Shown: piece by piece, positions 11,269 through 22,447 of the stretch
Numbering within the stretch: the first letter of the stretch is position 1
How the letters are laid out: every line of letters starts with the position of its first letter
Assembly: GCA_037176905.1 (NCBI GenBank)
Contig: JBBBWG010015779.1
Coordinates: 18,227 to 82,226, forward strand
Direction: 5' to 3'
DNA length: 64,000 bases
Source: Azolla pinnata
Lineage: Eukaryota; Streptophyta; Polypodiopsida; Salviniales; Salviniaceae
The notes under the pieces: model-generated
Told to the model about the DNA's origin: nothing
Seen by the model: only the letters and a program-made list of their open reading frames with translations
The model's database searches: none
Program-made: the position numbers and the translations under genes

Positions 11269-14200
11269 ATGACGATGGAGAGCAGGGAGAAGCGACGCCA
11301 TTCTTCTTCTAAACCTGCTTCGGGCGCTGCAGATAGCGATGACAGGTCGGTCCTCTCTCTCTCTCTTTCTATCCCTCTCCCTCTCTGTGTTCTCCTCCGT
11401 CTTTGCTCTGTTTTCTTTCCATTTTCCCCCTCCCTTCCCCAACTGACCAGTGATCAACCCTAATTCTTCGGGTTCCAAAGGTACGCTCCCCCCCCTCTCT
11501 CTCCCTCCCTTTTCTTTCTTTCTCAAGAAGGTTTTTCTTCGGAAAGATCCTGGATCCTTCTGAACTGCTCAGGAAGGACTCTGATTGCTGCAGAGAAGTC
11601 GAATTTCCGCTAGGGGACCATGAAATCCTGCCCCCCCCCCCTTTTCCCCCCCATTTTTGCATGCTCAGAACAAGGAAAACTTCTGTGATTATTTGTCGTA
11701 TGACCATGTTCGAATGCTGGAGAGAACCATCATTTCTTTTTTCTTTAGAAAGAAAATGGACCCCCCCTTAACCTTTTTTGATGCATAGAAGAGGATAGTA
11801 TGCCTCTTGGGTTCGAGGGTCGACATGCTGAAGAAAATCCTTGTCTTGCTTCATAAATGCAATCCGAAACATTTGAAATATGGAAGGAAACCCTAGTGCT
11901 GCTTTACAATTACAGTTCCAAGCATTTGAATCGCCTAAGAAAACCCGAATTGCTTACAACTACAGCCCAAAAGGTTTGAATGCTGATGGAAAACCTTTAT
12001 CCTGCTATGCAATCACAGCCCAAAGCATTTGAAATGCGTGACGAAGGAAACCCTAGTCCTGCAATGCAATCACAGCCCAAAGCATTTGAAATGGGAAACC
12101 CTAATCCTGCAATGCAATCACAGCCCAAAGCATTTGAAATGAGCGACGAAGGAAACCCTAATCCTGCATTACTATGACAGCTCGAGGCATTTGAAATGCT
12201 GAAAGAAAACCCTAAGCCTATTTTACTATAAGTGCCCGAGGCATCTGAAATGCCTACAGAAAATCTGAATCCTGCTTTTCTACCACGGCCTGAACCATTT
12301 GAAATGCCAAAGGAAAACCCAAAGCCTGCTTAACAAAATCCTAGCATTTGAAATGTCTTAACAAAAACCTAGCTTTCAATGAGAGCCGGGAGCATTTTTG
12401 AAATGGAATGCTGAATGAAACCCTAATTTGGCTTTAAAAATTACAGCCCGAAGCATGCCAAGCGAGATCGGAAACCTGCTACTGAAAGGCATATTCCTGA
12501 AGTCGACCCTCCATTGGTTCCCTCAGACAATGACAGATTCCGAAAGCGACGCTTGCAAGATCCTCTACCCTTGGAAGAGAACCCTCGTGGCCATTCTGAG
12601 AGAAAGGATCCCATCGATCCAAGCATAAATCATATGCCAGTGAATCCAACGCATGTACCAAGATCCAGCTCCTATTTTCAGGTTAGAATTACTTTTTCTT
12701 GCCTCACAGATTCTTTCTGACTTGCTTGGTTTTGCAGAATTGATTGCAAATCTATGCTTAACTTTTGGATTGAAGTATAATCTTTTTTTTCTGTCTCAAA
12801 AGATCTGAGGCATTTGCTGTCATCTCAAAGTCATCTATTCTAAACTAGGGGGCATCATAACCAGAGCTTGTAATGGGTATCTCAACTGTGCTGCACATGA
12901 ATAGTTCTACTCAAGTTTAAGTATGTGGCAGAAATTTTCGTTGTTTCTGTAATTCAAGTTACCCCTTCTTGCTACCTTCTTTCGAATCGAGAGTTCCGAA
13001 AAATGGCATAGCAGACTGGTTCTCATGATTTATAAAGGACAAATTCGAAAAATCATGAGATCTTCAATCATGTTTTTTATTTGATTCAGTAATTATAGTA
13101 ATAGCTTCACATTCTTCAATAAATATAAAAAGGAATGTTAGATTATGGAGAAACGATTTGCTCCAAAGTAGAAGAAAATATTCTATGTGTATGTTTCACA
13201 GGTTTGAATTTCTCTACATTAAGTTTGCTGAACTGAGTATTCCCAGGAGTAGGTGGAAAAATATCACAATTTGCTCGAGGCCTCTATATGGTTTTTGTGG
13301 TTGATTCTATTGAGTGAACTACTCATTTGTCTTGAATGGTACTTTGCAGCATGATGACAGGGGTGGAGTATTGTCCGGAAGAAGCTCCAAAAGAAGAGCT
13401 CCTGGTAATTTCATGACTTGTGCGAGTATTAGGTAGTAAATAAAACACATAAAACAGTGCGTTCCAATGATTGGAAGGCATGCAATCAAATAAATCATCA
13501 AATTTCAGTTGTAGTAAGATTGGGGAGTTTAACTCGGCTTTATGAAGAATATATCTATGTAGGGTTTAGTGTTTCTATATAGCTTATTGGATATCCTATG
13601 ATATCTTACAAGTCTTAGCATTTTAACCAAATCCAAAATGAATCAAGACAGGCATAAGAGTGTCTTGTTTTTTCGCATAATTAAAGCCAGGGTTGAAGGA
13701 TATACATAACATTCTCTAGATAAAAAACAACAAGAATATATGTAAATTTATGCTGATAGCTATCTTTATTGTTTCTTCTTCTTGAACAACATGGTGTCAC
13801 TTTGGCTGACAGTTTAGGGGTTCTATTTCGGTAGATGACAGATGGGTAAAATCTCACAACAATGATAAGCAGAGAGAAAGCAGCCCGACTCAGAGCAGGA
13901 GAGGCAGTAGACATGAAGCATCGCAGCAGGTTCCGCTACAAGCAAAGCCTGATGACGCATGGGGTCACGATAAATTTCTCGAGATGCAGGCAGAAGGCCC
14001 AGAGAGGAAGAGGAGGCAGTCTCCGCCAGAAAGAGCGAGGCAGACGGGCAGGCGGACCTTCACCGAAAAGCCGCCTATAAGGTTGGAGAATAGAGAAGAA
14101 GCGCAGAAAGGTGACGATGATCCTGAAAAGAGGGCTGAGAGGAGGTATCCTGATATGAACCTAGCACGAAGAGAGAGGGAAAGGTATCATCAAAGAGGGG

Positions 14201-14442
14201 AGGATCTGGAAAGGGGTCGTTGGATGGATTCTGATAGATATCAGCAACGGCGGGGTAATGGGAGGTATTTGGGGGAAGGAAACAGGCGGTTCGATCCGAG
14301 CAGGAGGAACAATCATAACGGTGTACCAGCTGTAACAACTGACAAATGGATGCATGACAGGTTTGAGGAGCTGAACCGGAGCCCATCTCCAAAGAAAGAA
14401 GAAGATAGTATTGCCCAAATCGAAGCGTTGTTAGCTGCATGA
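11269..14442 (+). CDS. Arg/Glu-rich, charged nuclear-type protein, 4 exons (about 324 aa)
   Basis: Exons: 11269-11345, 12447-12681, 13350-13404, 13835-14442; all GT..AG, phases 2, 0 and 1 match, 975 nt including stop. The protein opens with MTMESREKRRHSSSKP and is basic and Ser/Arg-rich throughout, with dense RERERY/RRERER-type stretches in the last exon. Two related short motifs occur: AWGHDKFLEMQAE and KWMHDRFEELNRSPSPKKEE. It ends with DSIAQIEALLAA, a conserved-looking amphipathic tail. The composition is that of an RS/RE-type protein of the mRNA-processing machinery, but I do not recognise a defined family, so the function is inference. The start could also be the second ATG at 11275. Intron 1 holds a repeat array that copies the exon 2 acceptor region (separate entry). 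Confidence 0.72.
11860..12460 (+). repeat. Intronic ~50-bp tandem repeat carrying copies of the exon 2 splice acceptor
   Basis: About ten imperfect units run through the 3' half of intron 1. The core of each is ACAGCCCAAAGCATTTGAAA followed by a GAAACCCTAATCCTGC-like phrase. The three central units (about 12000-12140) are nearly identical; outer units decay. The last unit contains the real acceptor: exon 2 starts at 12447 directly after TTACAG with CCCGAAGCATG, the same string as in the repeat. Many units therefore contain an ACAG that could act as a 3' splice site. Confidence 0.8.
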
Positions 14443-14817
14443 CATCCAAGGTCACGGATTTGGAAGCTGAAATCTTTCCATTATCTGTCTATAGTGAAAT
14501 TTTTTAAAATGCAATGCTTGTATGATGATGGGTTGATTTTTGGAGCTCAAAAAGCGGACTGCTAATCCTTTGGAACCACAAAGTATAGAGGATTGTCTTT
14601 GTTCCGAAGTGCAGGTGTAGGGGGAGAAAAGAACAGTTTGTTGAACTTCTTTTTCCGCTCAATGATAGCGAAGGTCTACTACTGATATCGCGTGTATTAA
14701 TATCTTGTGTGGATATGGTTTGTAGGCAGTATTTGAGATTGATGATCCATGGGGTGTTTGACAAATTCCATCACCAGGGCTATACACGTGAAGCTTACCG
14801 GTGCCATGATTCAGGGT

Positions 14818-14890
14818 TTACAGTTTGGGGTTTAGGGTTTAGTTTGTATATAGTGTGCCTAAACCCAAAACCCAAAACCCAAAACCCAAA
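14818..14890. repeat. Telomere-like inverted repeat (GGGTTTAGGGTTTAG / AAACCCAAAACCC)
   Basis: The left arm has TTTGGGGTTTAGGGTTTAG; after a spacer of about 16 bp the right arm reads CTAAACCC followed by AAAACCC four times. The arms are complementary and could form a hairpin. CTAAACCCTAAACCC also occurs at about 15127-15141. These are interstitial, degenerate telomere-type motifs rather than a telomere. Confidence 0.55.
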
Positions 14891-15144
14891 ATTCATATTG
14901 GTTAAATCGATGTAATCTCAATTAAAGGATTCTATTGTGTGTTAGGATTTTATACTTGTAGGCCAAATGCTGCAGACATGAATCTACCCGAAAAACTGTC
15001 TTAAACTATTTTGTTTGCATCTGCAGGCCCCTAGGGCTACAATGATGCAGTTTGTGAGAGCTGGTTTTCGCTAACTCTGGGCTGCTGCTGTTGCAACACT
15101 CTCCCTGGTAGCAGGCGAAGGTTTCTAAACCCTAAACCCTGAGT

Positions 15145-15620
15145 GCCATATCAGTTGAAATTAGTGGAATCTTGTTTAGTTGGCATCCTTAATCAGCTGT
15201 TTTGGAAGGCCAAACCCATATCACTTAAATTAGCGGAATTGAGCTCAAAATCCATATCTTGTTCTGTTGGCATCCTCGATCAGTTCTTTTGGAAGCCCAA
15301 AATCCATATCAGCTAAGAATCTTGTTCTGTTGGCATCCTTGATCAGTTCTTCTGGAAGCCTGAGTTAAAATTAGTGGAATCTTGTTGCTTGATTGGTTCT
15401 TTTTGAAGCCCAAAACCGATATCAGTTTAAAACTAGTGGAATCTTGTTCCTTGATCTATTCTTTCCGCTGTGTATTTTGATTGCCATCACAAATGCATCT
15501 CTTTTTGTTGATTGAAGCTCTACACTCTTCAACTTTTGGAATTCTAGATTTCACAACACATTAGTCAAAATTAGTGGAACCTTCATCTTCTGTTGGCATC
15601 CTTGATCAATGCTTGATCCA
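15145..15620 (+). repeat. Degenerate ~65-90-bp tandem repeat
   Basis: Phrases such as AAATTAGTGGAATCTTGTT, TTGGCATCCTTGATCAGTTC and TGGAAGCCCAAAATCCATATC recur five or six times in the same order with variable spacing. Units have diverged and lost parts, so the period is not fixed. No coding potential. Confidence 0.6.
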
Positions 15621-16904
15621 TATCTGAATGAGATGCAATGTCTTTTGTTTATTTGAAGTTTTTGCATTCCTTTGCCAGTTTTGCAACTCCCATCTCCATT
15701 TCCATCATCATTGAGGCATATCATCTATCATAAGTCAATCAAAACCTTGTACATGGTAGTGTATTGATATGGCATCTTGATCTTCGATCGTGACTGCATC
15801 TTGAACCTACTTTTCTCAAGTTTGGCATTATGGACCCTATTTTGGCTGCCTCGACTCATTGTTTACGGTAGTATATAGGATCAAATATATATGCAAACTT
15901 GCTTCATCTTCTGAATGAACGAGAGATATATGATGGAACCATAAGCCTTGGAGCAGATTGTGAATTTTTCAGCTCAATTCATAAGTACAAACCATCTTGA
16001 GGAGTATATACCAGATATTTTGCTGATTTCAGCTTGATCAGGCATCGAAAAGTTAGAAATCTAACTAGGAAAGCAAAGCTCGACAAATACTAGCTAATCA
16101 AACGACCATAACTGCAAAGGATATTGGAGCATGCGTAGCATACCTACATAAAAAAAAGTTCATCCATTGTATGAAACAAGGTGCTCCATAGTACAAAACA
16201 TGTTAATCTGTTCTGTGGTCTTCTGGTCTAATTACTAATGTGGTTGGGATAGAAACCATATGATACAATGGTAAAGTTGTTGAAGGGGAACATTTTACTA
16301 TTTGCCAAAAAATACCCCTCCATGTTTCAAATATACCAAACTACCCTTACCTAAAAAAACAATATGTATATGAAGTGATCATACACTCAAATGCATTAAA
16401 ACTATCCTAACACAAAGGATAAGATAGAGTATTTCTTGATTCCAGAAACCCACCCTCTTTTCTTGGGCAGTGTTTCATTCTTCTGCTCTCAGCTCGTGTC
16501 TTTTAATCGATTGGTTATAGTTCCTTGTGAGATTTGCCTTGTGTAGTTTTGTGGGGGGCTCATGTGTTGCTTCGGCTATCTAATTCGAGCAAGTTTCTAG
16601 CACGGTTTCTTTGTGAATTGTACCCGTAAATCGGCCAACATACTCCATTCACCTTTGCAATTACGTAGTGTTAAACTGGTTGTTATTTGCCTTTTGTGTA
16701 GAGGTCGTAAGACTAACCGGAAGCAGAGGCTAGGTAGCTTAATAATGTTTGATTTGCAAGATTCACCTGTAGTAGAATGGCATCAAGCATCTGCTTTGTT
16801 TGTGTAAGCATGGGCGGGTGCTTCTACTGTGGAGCTTGGGCAGGTGTAGAATCATAGAGAGAAGTGCCCATACTAATCCCCATTTACGATCCTAATCCTA
16901 GCCT

Positions 16905-19900
16905 GAGCTCTAGCCTTCACCAAAAAGCTCATAACTCCCTCGTGTGATATCGGATTTCCGAGTTTTTTATCTTGAATCGAAATGCAAGAGAACAAACTAT
17001 TCAATGAAATAAAAAAGTTTAAATGTTAAAAGTCAAGGAAGAGAAACGGCTGAAAAGGTGAAGATTTGTCAGAACTCAAGAAAGGACCGACCAGGGCGAC
17101 CGCCTTCACCGGAAAGCTCATAGCTTCCGCGTGTGATATTGGATTTTCGAGTTTTTAAGCTTCTGCAATGCCACCAAAACATTTCCATTCTAAAACTCGG
17201 GTCGAGAGAAACGACTGAAAAGTGATGATGTGTCAGAACTGAGAAAAGGACCGACCAGGGCGACTGCCTTCACTTGAAAAAGCTCATAGCTCCCTCGTGC
17301 GATATCGGATTTTCGAGTTTTTTAGCTTGAATCGAAGCAAAAAAGAGCAAGCTATGCAATGGCACAAATAAGTTTCAAGTTTGAAACTTAGGGCGAGAGA
17401 AACGGCTCAAAGAGTGAAGATGTGTTAGAACTGAGCAAAAGACCGACCAGGACAACTGCCTTTACCAGAAAAAACTCAAAGCTCCCTCCCGCGATATCGG
17501 ATTTCCGAGTTTTTTTAGCTTGAGTCGAAGTGCAAGAGAGGAAGCTATGCAATAACACAAAAAAGTTTCAATTTTGAAACTCAAGGCGAGAGAAACGGGT
17601 GAAAAAGTGAAGATATGTCATAACTTAGGAAGGGACCGACCAGGGCGATTACCTTCACCTAAAAAAGCTCATAGCTCCCTCGTGGGAGATTATATTTCTG
17701 AGTTTTTTTAGCTTGAATCGAAGCGCAAGAGAGCAAGCTATGCAATCGCACAAAAAAGTTTCCATTTTGAAAGTCAGGGCGAGAGAAACGGTTGAAAAAG
17801 TGAAGATGTGTCAGAACTAAGGAAGGGACCGACCAGGGCGACCGCTTTCACTAGAAAAAACTCATAACTCTCTCGTGTAATGTCAGATTTTTGAGTTTTT
17901 TAGCTTGAATCGAAGCGCAAGACAGCAAGCTATGCCATTGCACAAAAAAGTTTCAATTTTGAAACTCAGAGCGAGAGAAATGGCTTAAAAAGTGAAGATG
18001 TGTCAGAACTGAGGAAGGGACCGACCAGGGCGACTGCCTTCACTAGAAAAAACTCATAGCTCCCTCCCACGATATCGGATTTTCGAGATTTTTTAGCTTG
18101 ATCGCAGTGCAAAAGAGCAAGCTATGCAATGGCAAAAAAAATTTGGATTCTGAAACTTAGGATGAAAGAAACAGCTGAAAAAGTGAAGATGTGTCAGAAC
18201 TTAAGAAAGGACCGACCAGGGCGATTACCTTCACTAAAAAATGCTCATAGCTCCCTCGTGCGAGATTAGATTTCCGAGATTGTTTAGCTTGAATCGAAGC
18301 GCAAGAGAGCAAGCTATGCAATGGCACAAAACAATTTCCATGTTAAAACTCAGGACGAGAGAAACGGCCGAAAAAGTGAAGATACGTCAGAACTGAGGAA
18401 GGGACTGACTAGTGCGACTGCCTTCACTAGAAAAAACTCATAACTCCCTAGTGCGATATCGGATTTTCGAGTTTTTTAGCTTGAATCGAAGCGCAAAAGA
18501 GCAAGATATCTAATGGCACAAAAAAGTTTCGATTTTGAAACTCATTGTGAGAGAAATGACTTAAAAAATGAAGATATGTCAGAAATGAGCAAGGGACCGA
18601 CCAAGGCGACTACCTTCACTAGAAAAACTCATAGGTCCCTCGTGCAATAGTGGATTTGTGAGTTTTTTAGCTTGAATCGAAGCGCAAGAGAGTAAGATAT
18701 TCAATGGCACAAAAAAGTTTGGATTCTGAAACTCAGGGCGACAGAAATGGCGTGAAGATGTGTCGGAACTTAGGAAGGGACCGACCAGGGCGATTATCTT
18801 CACCAAAAAAAGCTCATAGCTCCCTTGTCCGAGATTAGATTTCCGACTTTTTTTAGCTTGAATCGAAGCGCAAAGAGCAAGCTATGCAATGTCACAAAAA
18901 AGTTTCCATTTTGAAACTCAAGGGCGAGAGAAACGACTTAAAAAGTGAAGATGTGTGAGAACTGAGGACGGGACCGACCAGGGCGACTGCCTTCACCACA
19001 AAAAGCTCATAGCTCCCTCGTGCGATATCGACTTTCCGAGGTTTTTTAGCTTGAGTCAAGGGGCAAGAGAGCAAGCTATGCAATGCAACAGAAAAGTTTC
19101 AAGTTTGAAACTCGGGGCGAGAGAAAGGGCTAAAAAAGTGAAGCTGTGTCAAAACTGAGGAAGGGACCGACCAGGGTGACTGCCTTCACTAGAAAAAGGT
19201 CATAGCTCCCTCGTGCGAGATTGGATTTCTGAGTTTGTTAGGTTGAATCGAAGCACAAGAGAGCAAGCTATGCAATGTCATAGAAAATTTGCGATTCTCA
19301 AACTCAGGGCGAGAGAAACGGCTGAAAAGGAGAAGATGTGCGAGATCTGAGGAAGGGACTGACCAAGACCAGGGCAGACAACGCCCATCACCAGAAAAAG
19401 CTCATAGCTCCCTTATGAGATATCGTATTTCCGAGTTGTTTGGCTTGAGCCGAAGCGCAAGAGAGCAAGCTACGCAATGGCACATAACATTTTGGATTCT
19501 AAAAGTCAGGGCGAGAGAAACAATTGAAAAGGTGAAGATGTGTCAGAACTGAGGAAGGGACCGACCAGGACTAGGGCGGACTGTGCCCCTCACCAGAAAA
19601 AGCTCATAGCTCCCTCGTGCGTTATCAGATTTCCGAGTTTTTTGGCTTGAATTGAAACGAGGTTTTCTATGCAGTGGCACCAAAAAGTTTGGATTCTGAA
19701 ACTCAGGGCGAGAGAAACGCCTAAAAAGGTGAAGATGTGTGAGATCTGAGGAAGGGATCGATGCGCTCTGCGCGCTTGACCAGAAAAAGCTCATAGCTCC
19801 CTCATGTGATATCGGATTTCCGAGTTATTTGGCTTGAATCGAAGCGCAAGAGGGCAAGCTATGCAATGGCACAAAAACGTTTGGATTCGAAAACTCAGGG

Positions 19901-22447
19901 CGAGAGAAACGGCTGAAAAGGTGAAGATGTGTCAGAACTGAGGAAGGGACCGAGTAGGACTGCGCCCTTTACCAAAAAAAGGTCATAGCTTCGTTGTGCG
20001 ATATCGGATTTCCGAGTTTTTTTGGCTTGAATCGAAGTGCAAGAGAGCGAGCTATGCAATGACATAGAAAAGTTTGGATTCTGAACTCAAGGTGAGAGAA
20101 ACGGCTGAGATGGTGAAGATGTGTTAGATTTGAGGAAGGGACCGACCAGGAAAAAGCTCATAGCTCCCTCGTGCGATATCTGATTTAGGAGTTTTTTGGC
20201 CTGAATCGAAATGCAAGAGAGCAAGCTATGCAATGGCAGAGAAAACTTTGGATTCTTAAACTCAGGGCGAGAGAAACGGCTGAGACGGTGAAGATGTGTC
20301 AGAATTGAGGAAGGTACCGACCAGGACTGCACCCTTCAGCGGAAAACGCTCATAGCTCCCTCGTGCGATATCTGATTTCCGAGTTTATTGTCTTGAATCG
20401 AAGTGCAAAAGAGAAACCTATGTAATGCCACACAAAATTTTGGATTCTCAAACTTAGGGCGAGAGAAACGGTTGAAAAGGTGAAGATGTGTCAGAACTAA
20501 GGAAGGGAGTGAGTAGGACTGTGCCCTTCACCAGAAAAAGGTCATAGCTCCCTCGTGCAATATCAAGTTTCCAAGTTTTTTGGTTTGAATCGAAGCGCAA
20601 GAGAGCAAGATATGCAATGGCACAAAAAAAGTTGGATTCTAAAACTCAGGGCAACAGAAACGGCTGAAAAGGTGAAGAATTGTGAGAACTGAGGAAGGGC
20701 CCGACCAGGACCAGGGTGGAGTGTGCCCTTCACCAGAAAAAGCTCATACCTGCCTCGTGCGATATCGGATTTCCGAGTTTTTTGGCCTGAATCGAAGCGA
20801 AACAGACCAAGTTATGCAATGACATAGAAAAGTTTGGATTCTGAAACTCAGGGCGAGAGAAATGGATCAAAAGGTGAGGGTGTGTCAGAACTCAGGAAGG
20901 GACCCACCAGGACCAAGGCGGACTGCGCCGTTCACAAGAAAAAGCTCATAGCTCCCTCGTCAAATATCGGATTTCCGGGTTTTTTCGCTTGAATTGAAGA
21001 GCAAGAGAGCAAGCTATGCAATAGCATAGAAAAGTTTGGATTCTGAAACTTAGGGCTAGAGAAACGGCTGAAAAGGTGAAGATCTGTCAGAACTGAGCAT
21101 GGGACCGACCAGGACCAAGGCGGATTGCGCCGTTCACTAGAAAAAGCTCATAGCTCCCTCGTGCGATATCGGATTTCCGAGTTTTTTGGCTTGAATCGAA
21201 GCGTAAGAGAGCAAGCTATGCAATGGCATAGAAAAATCTGGATTTTGAAACTCAGGGCGAGAGAAACGGCTGAAAATGTGAAGATGTGTAAGAACTGAGG
21301 AAGGGACCGACCAGGATTGAAGCGGACTGCGCGGTTCACTAGAAAAAGCTCATAGCTCCCTCGTGCGATATCGGATTTCCGAGTTTTTTGGCTTGATTCG
21401 AAGCGCAAAAGAGCAAGTTATGCAATGGCATAGAAAAGGTTGGATTTTGAAACATAGGGCGAGCGAAACGGCTGAAAGGGTGAAGAGGTGTCAGAACTAA
21501 GGAATGGACTGACTAGGACCAGGGCGGACTGCGCTCTTCACCAGAAAAAGCTCATCGCTCCCTCGTGCGATATCGTATTTCCGGGTTTTTTGGCTTGTTG
21601 AAGCGCAAGAGAGCAAGCTATGCAATGGCACGAAAAAGTTTGGATTCTGAAACTCAGAGCGAGAGAACCGATTGAAAAGTTGAAGATGTGTCAGTACTGA
21701 GGAAGGGACCGACCAGGACTAGGGTGGACTGTGCCATTCACCAAAAAAAGCTCATACCTCCTTCGTGCGATGTAGGATTTCACAGGTCTTTGGCTTGAAT
21801 CGAAGCGCAAGTGAGCAAGCTTTCCAATGGCACATAAAAGTTTGGATTCTGAAACTCAGGGCGAGAGAAACAGCTGCAAAGGTGAAGATTTGTCAGAACT
21901 GAGGATGGGACCAACCAGGACCAAGGCAGACTGCGCCGTTCACCAGAAAAAGCTCATAGCTCCCTCGTTCGATATCGGATTTTCGAGTTTTTTGGCTTGA
22001 TTCGAAGTGCAATAGAGAAAGCTATGCAATGGCACAGAAAAGATTGGATTCTGAAAATCGGAGCGAGAGAAACGGCTGAAAAGGTGAAGATGTGTCAGAT
22101 CTGAGGAAGGGACCGACCAAGACCAGTGCGGACTGTGCCTTTCACTAGAAGAAGCTCATCGTTCTCTCGTGCGATATCATATTTCCGAGTTTTTTGGCTT
22201 CAATCGAAGCGCAAGAGAGCAAGCTATGCAATGGCACAAAAAAGATTGGATTCTGAAAATCGGAGCGAGAGAAACGGCTGAAAAGGTGAAGATGTGTCAG
22301 ATCTGAGGAAGGGACCGACCAAGACCAGTGCGGACTGTGCCTTTCACTAGAAGAAGCTCATCGTTCTCTCGTGCGATATCATATTTCCGAGTTTTTTGGC
22401 TTCAATCGAAGCGCAAGAGAGCAAGCTATGCAATGGCACAGAAAAGT
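16905..22447 (+). repeat. Satellite array, arm 1: about 28 monomers of ~192-202 bp
   Basis: The recurrent phrase GACCGACCAGG lies near 17085, 17249, 17441, 17634, 17827, 18020, 18210, 18403 and so on. Spacing is mostly 190-194 bp up to about 19.2 kb and about 200 bp after that. Other conserved monomer phrases are AAAAAGCTCATAGCTCCCTC, GATATCGGATTTCCGAGTTT, CAAGCTATGCAATGGCACA and CTCAGGGCGAGAGAAACGGC. The longer monomers gain a segment after the GACCAGGA phrase (GGCGGACTGCGCC-like). The final two monomers (about 22041-22238 and 22243-22440) look identical by eye, so the array was amplified recently at that end. Occasional 60-90-codon frames inside are chance. Confidence 0.93.

Larger units (their letters stand above)
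14443..16904. other. Non-coding stretch with telomere-like and degenerate repeats
   Basis: The stretch follows the stop codon of the 11.3-kb gene. It includes a telomere-like inverted repeat and a degenerate repeat block (separate entries), then AT-rich sequence. No convincing coding frame was seen. Confidence 0.5.

Noticed and set aside
16905-22447. Possible CRISPR-like or coding array from regularly spaced repeats
   Set aside because: Monomers are ~200 bp, fully repetitive without unique spacers, and carry frequent stops; this is a plant satellite.
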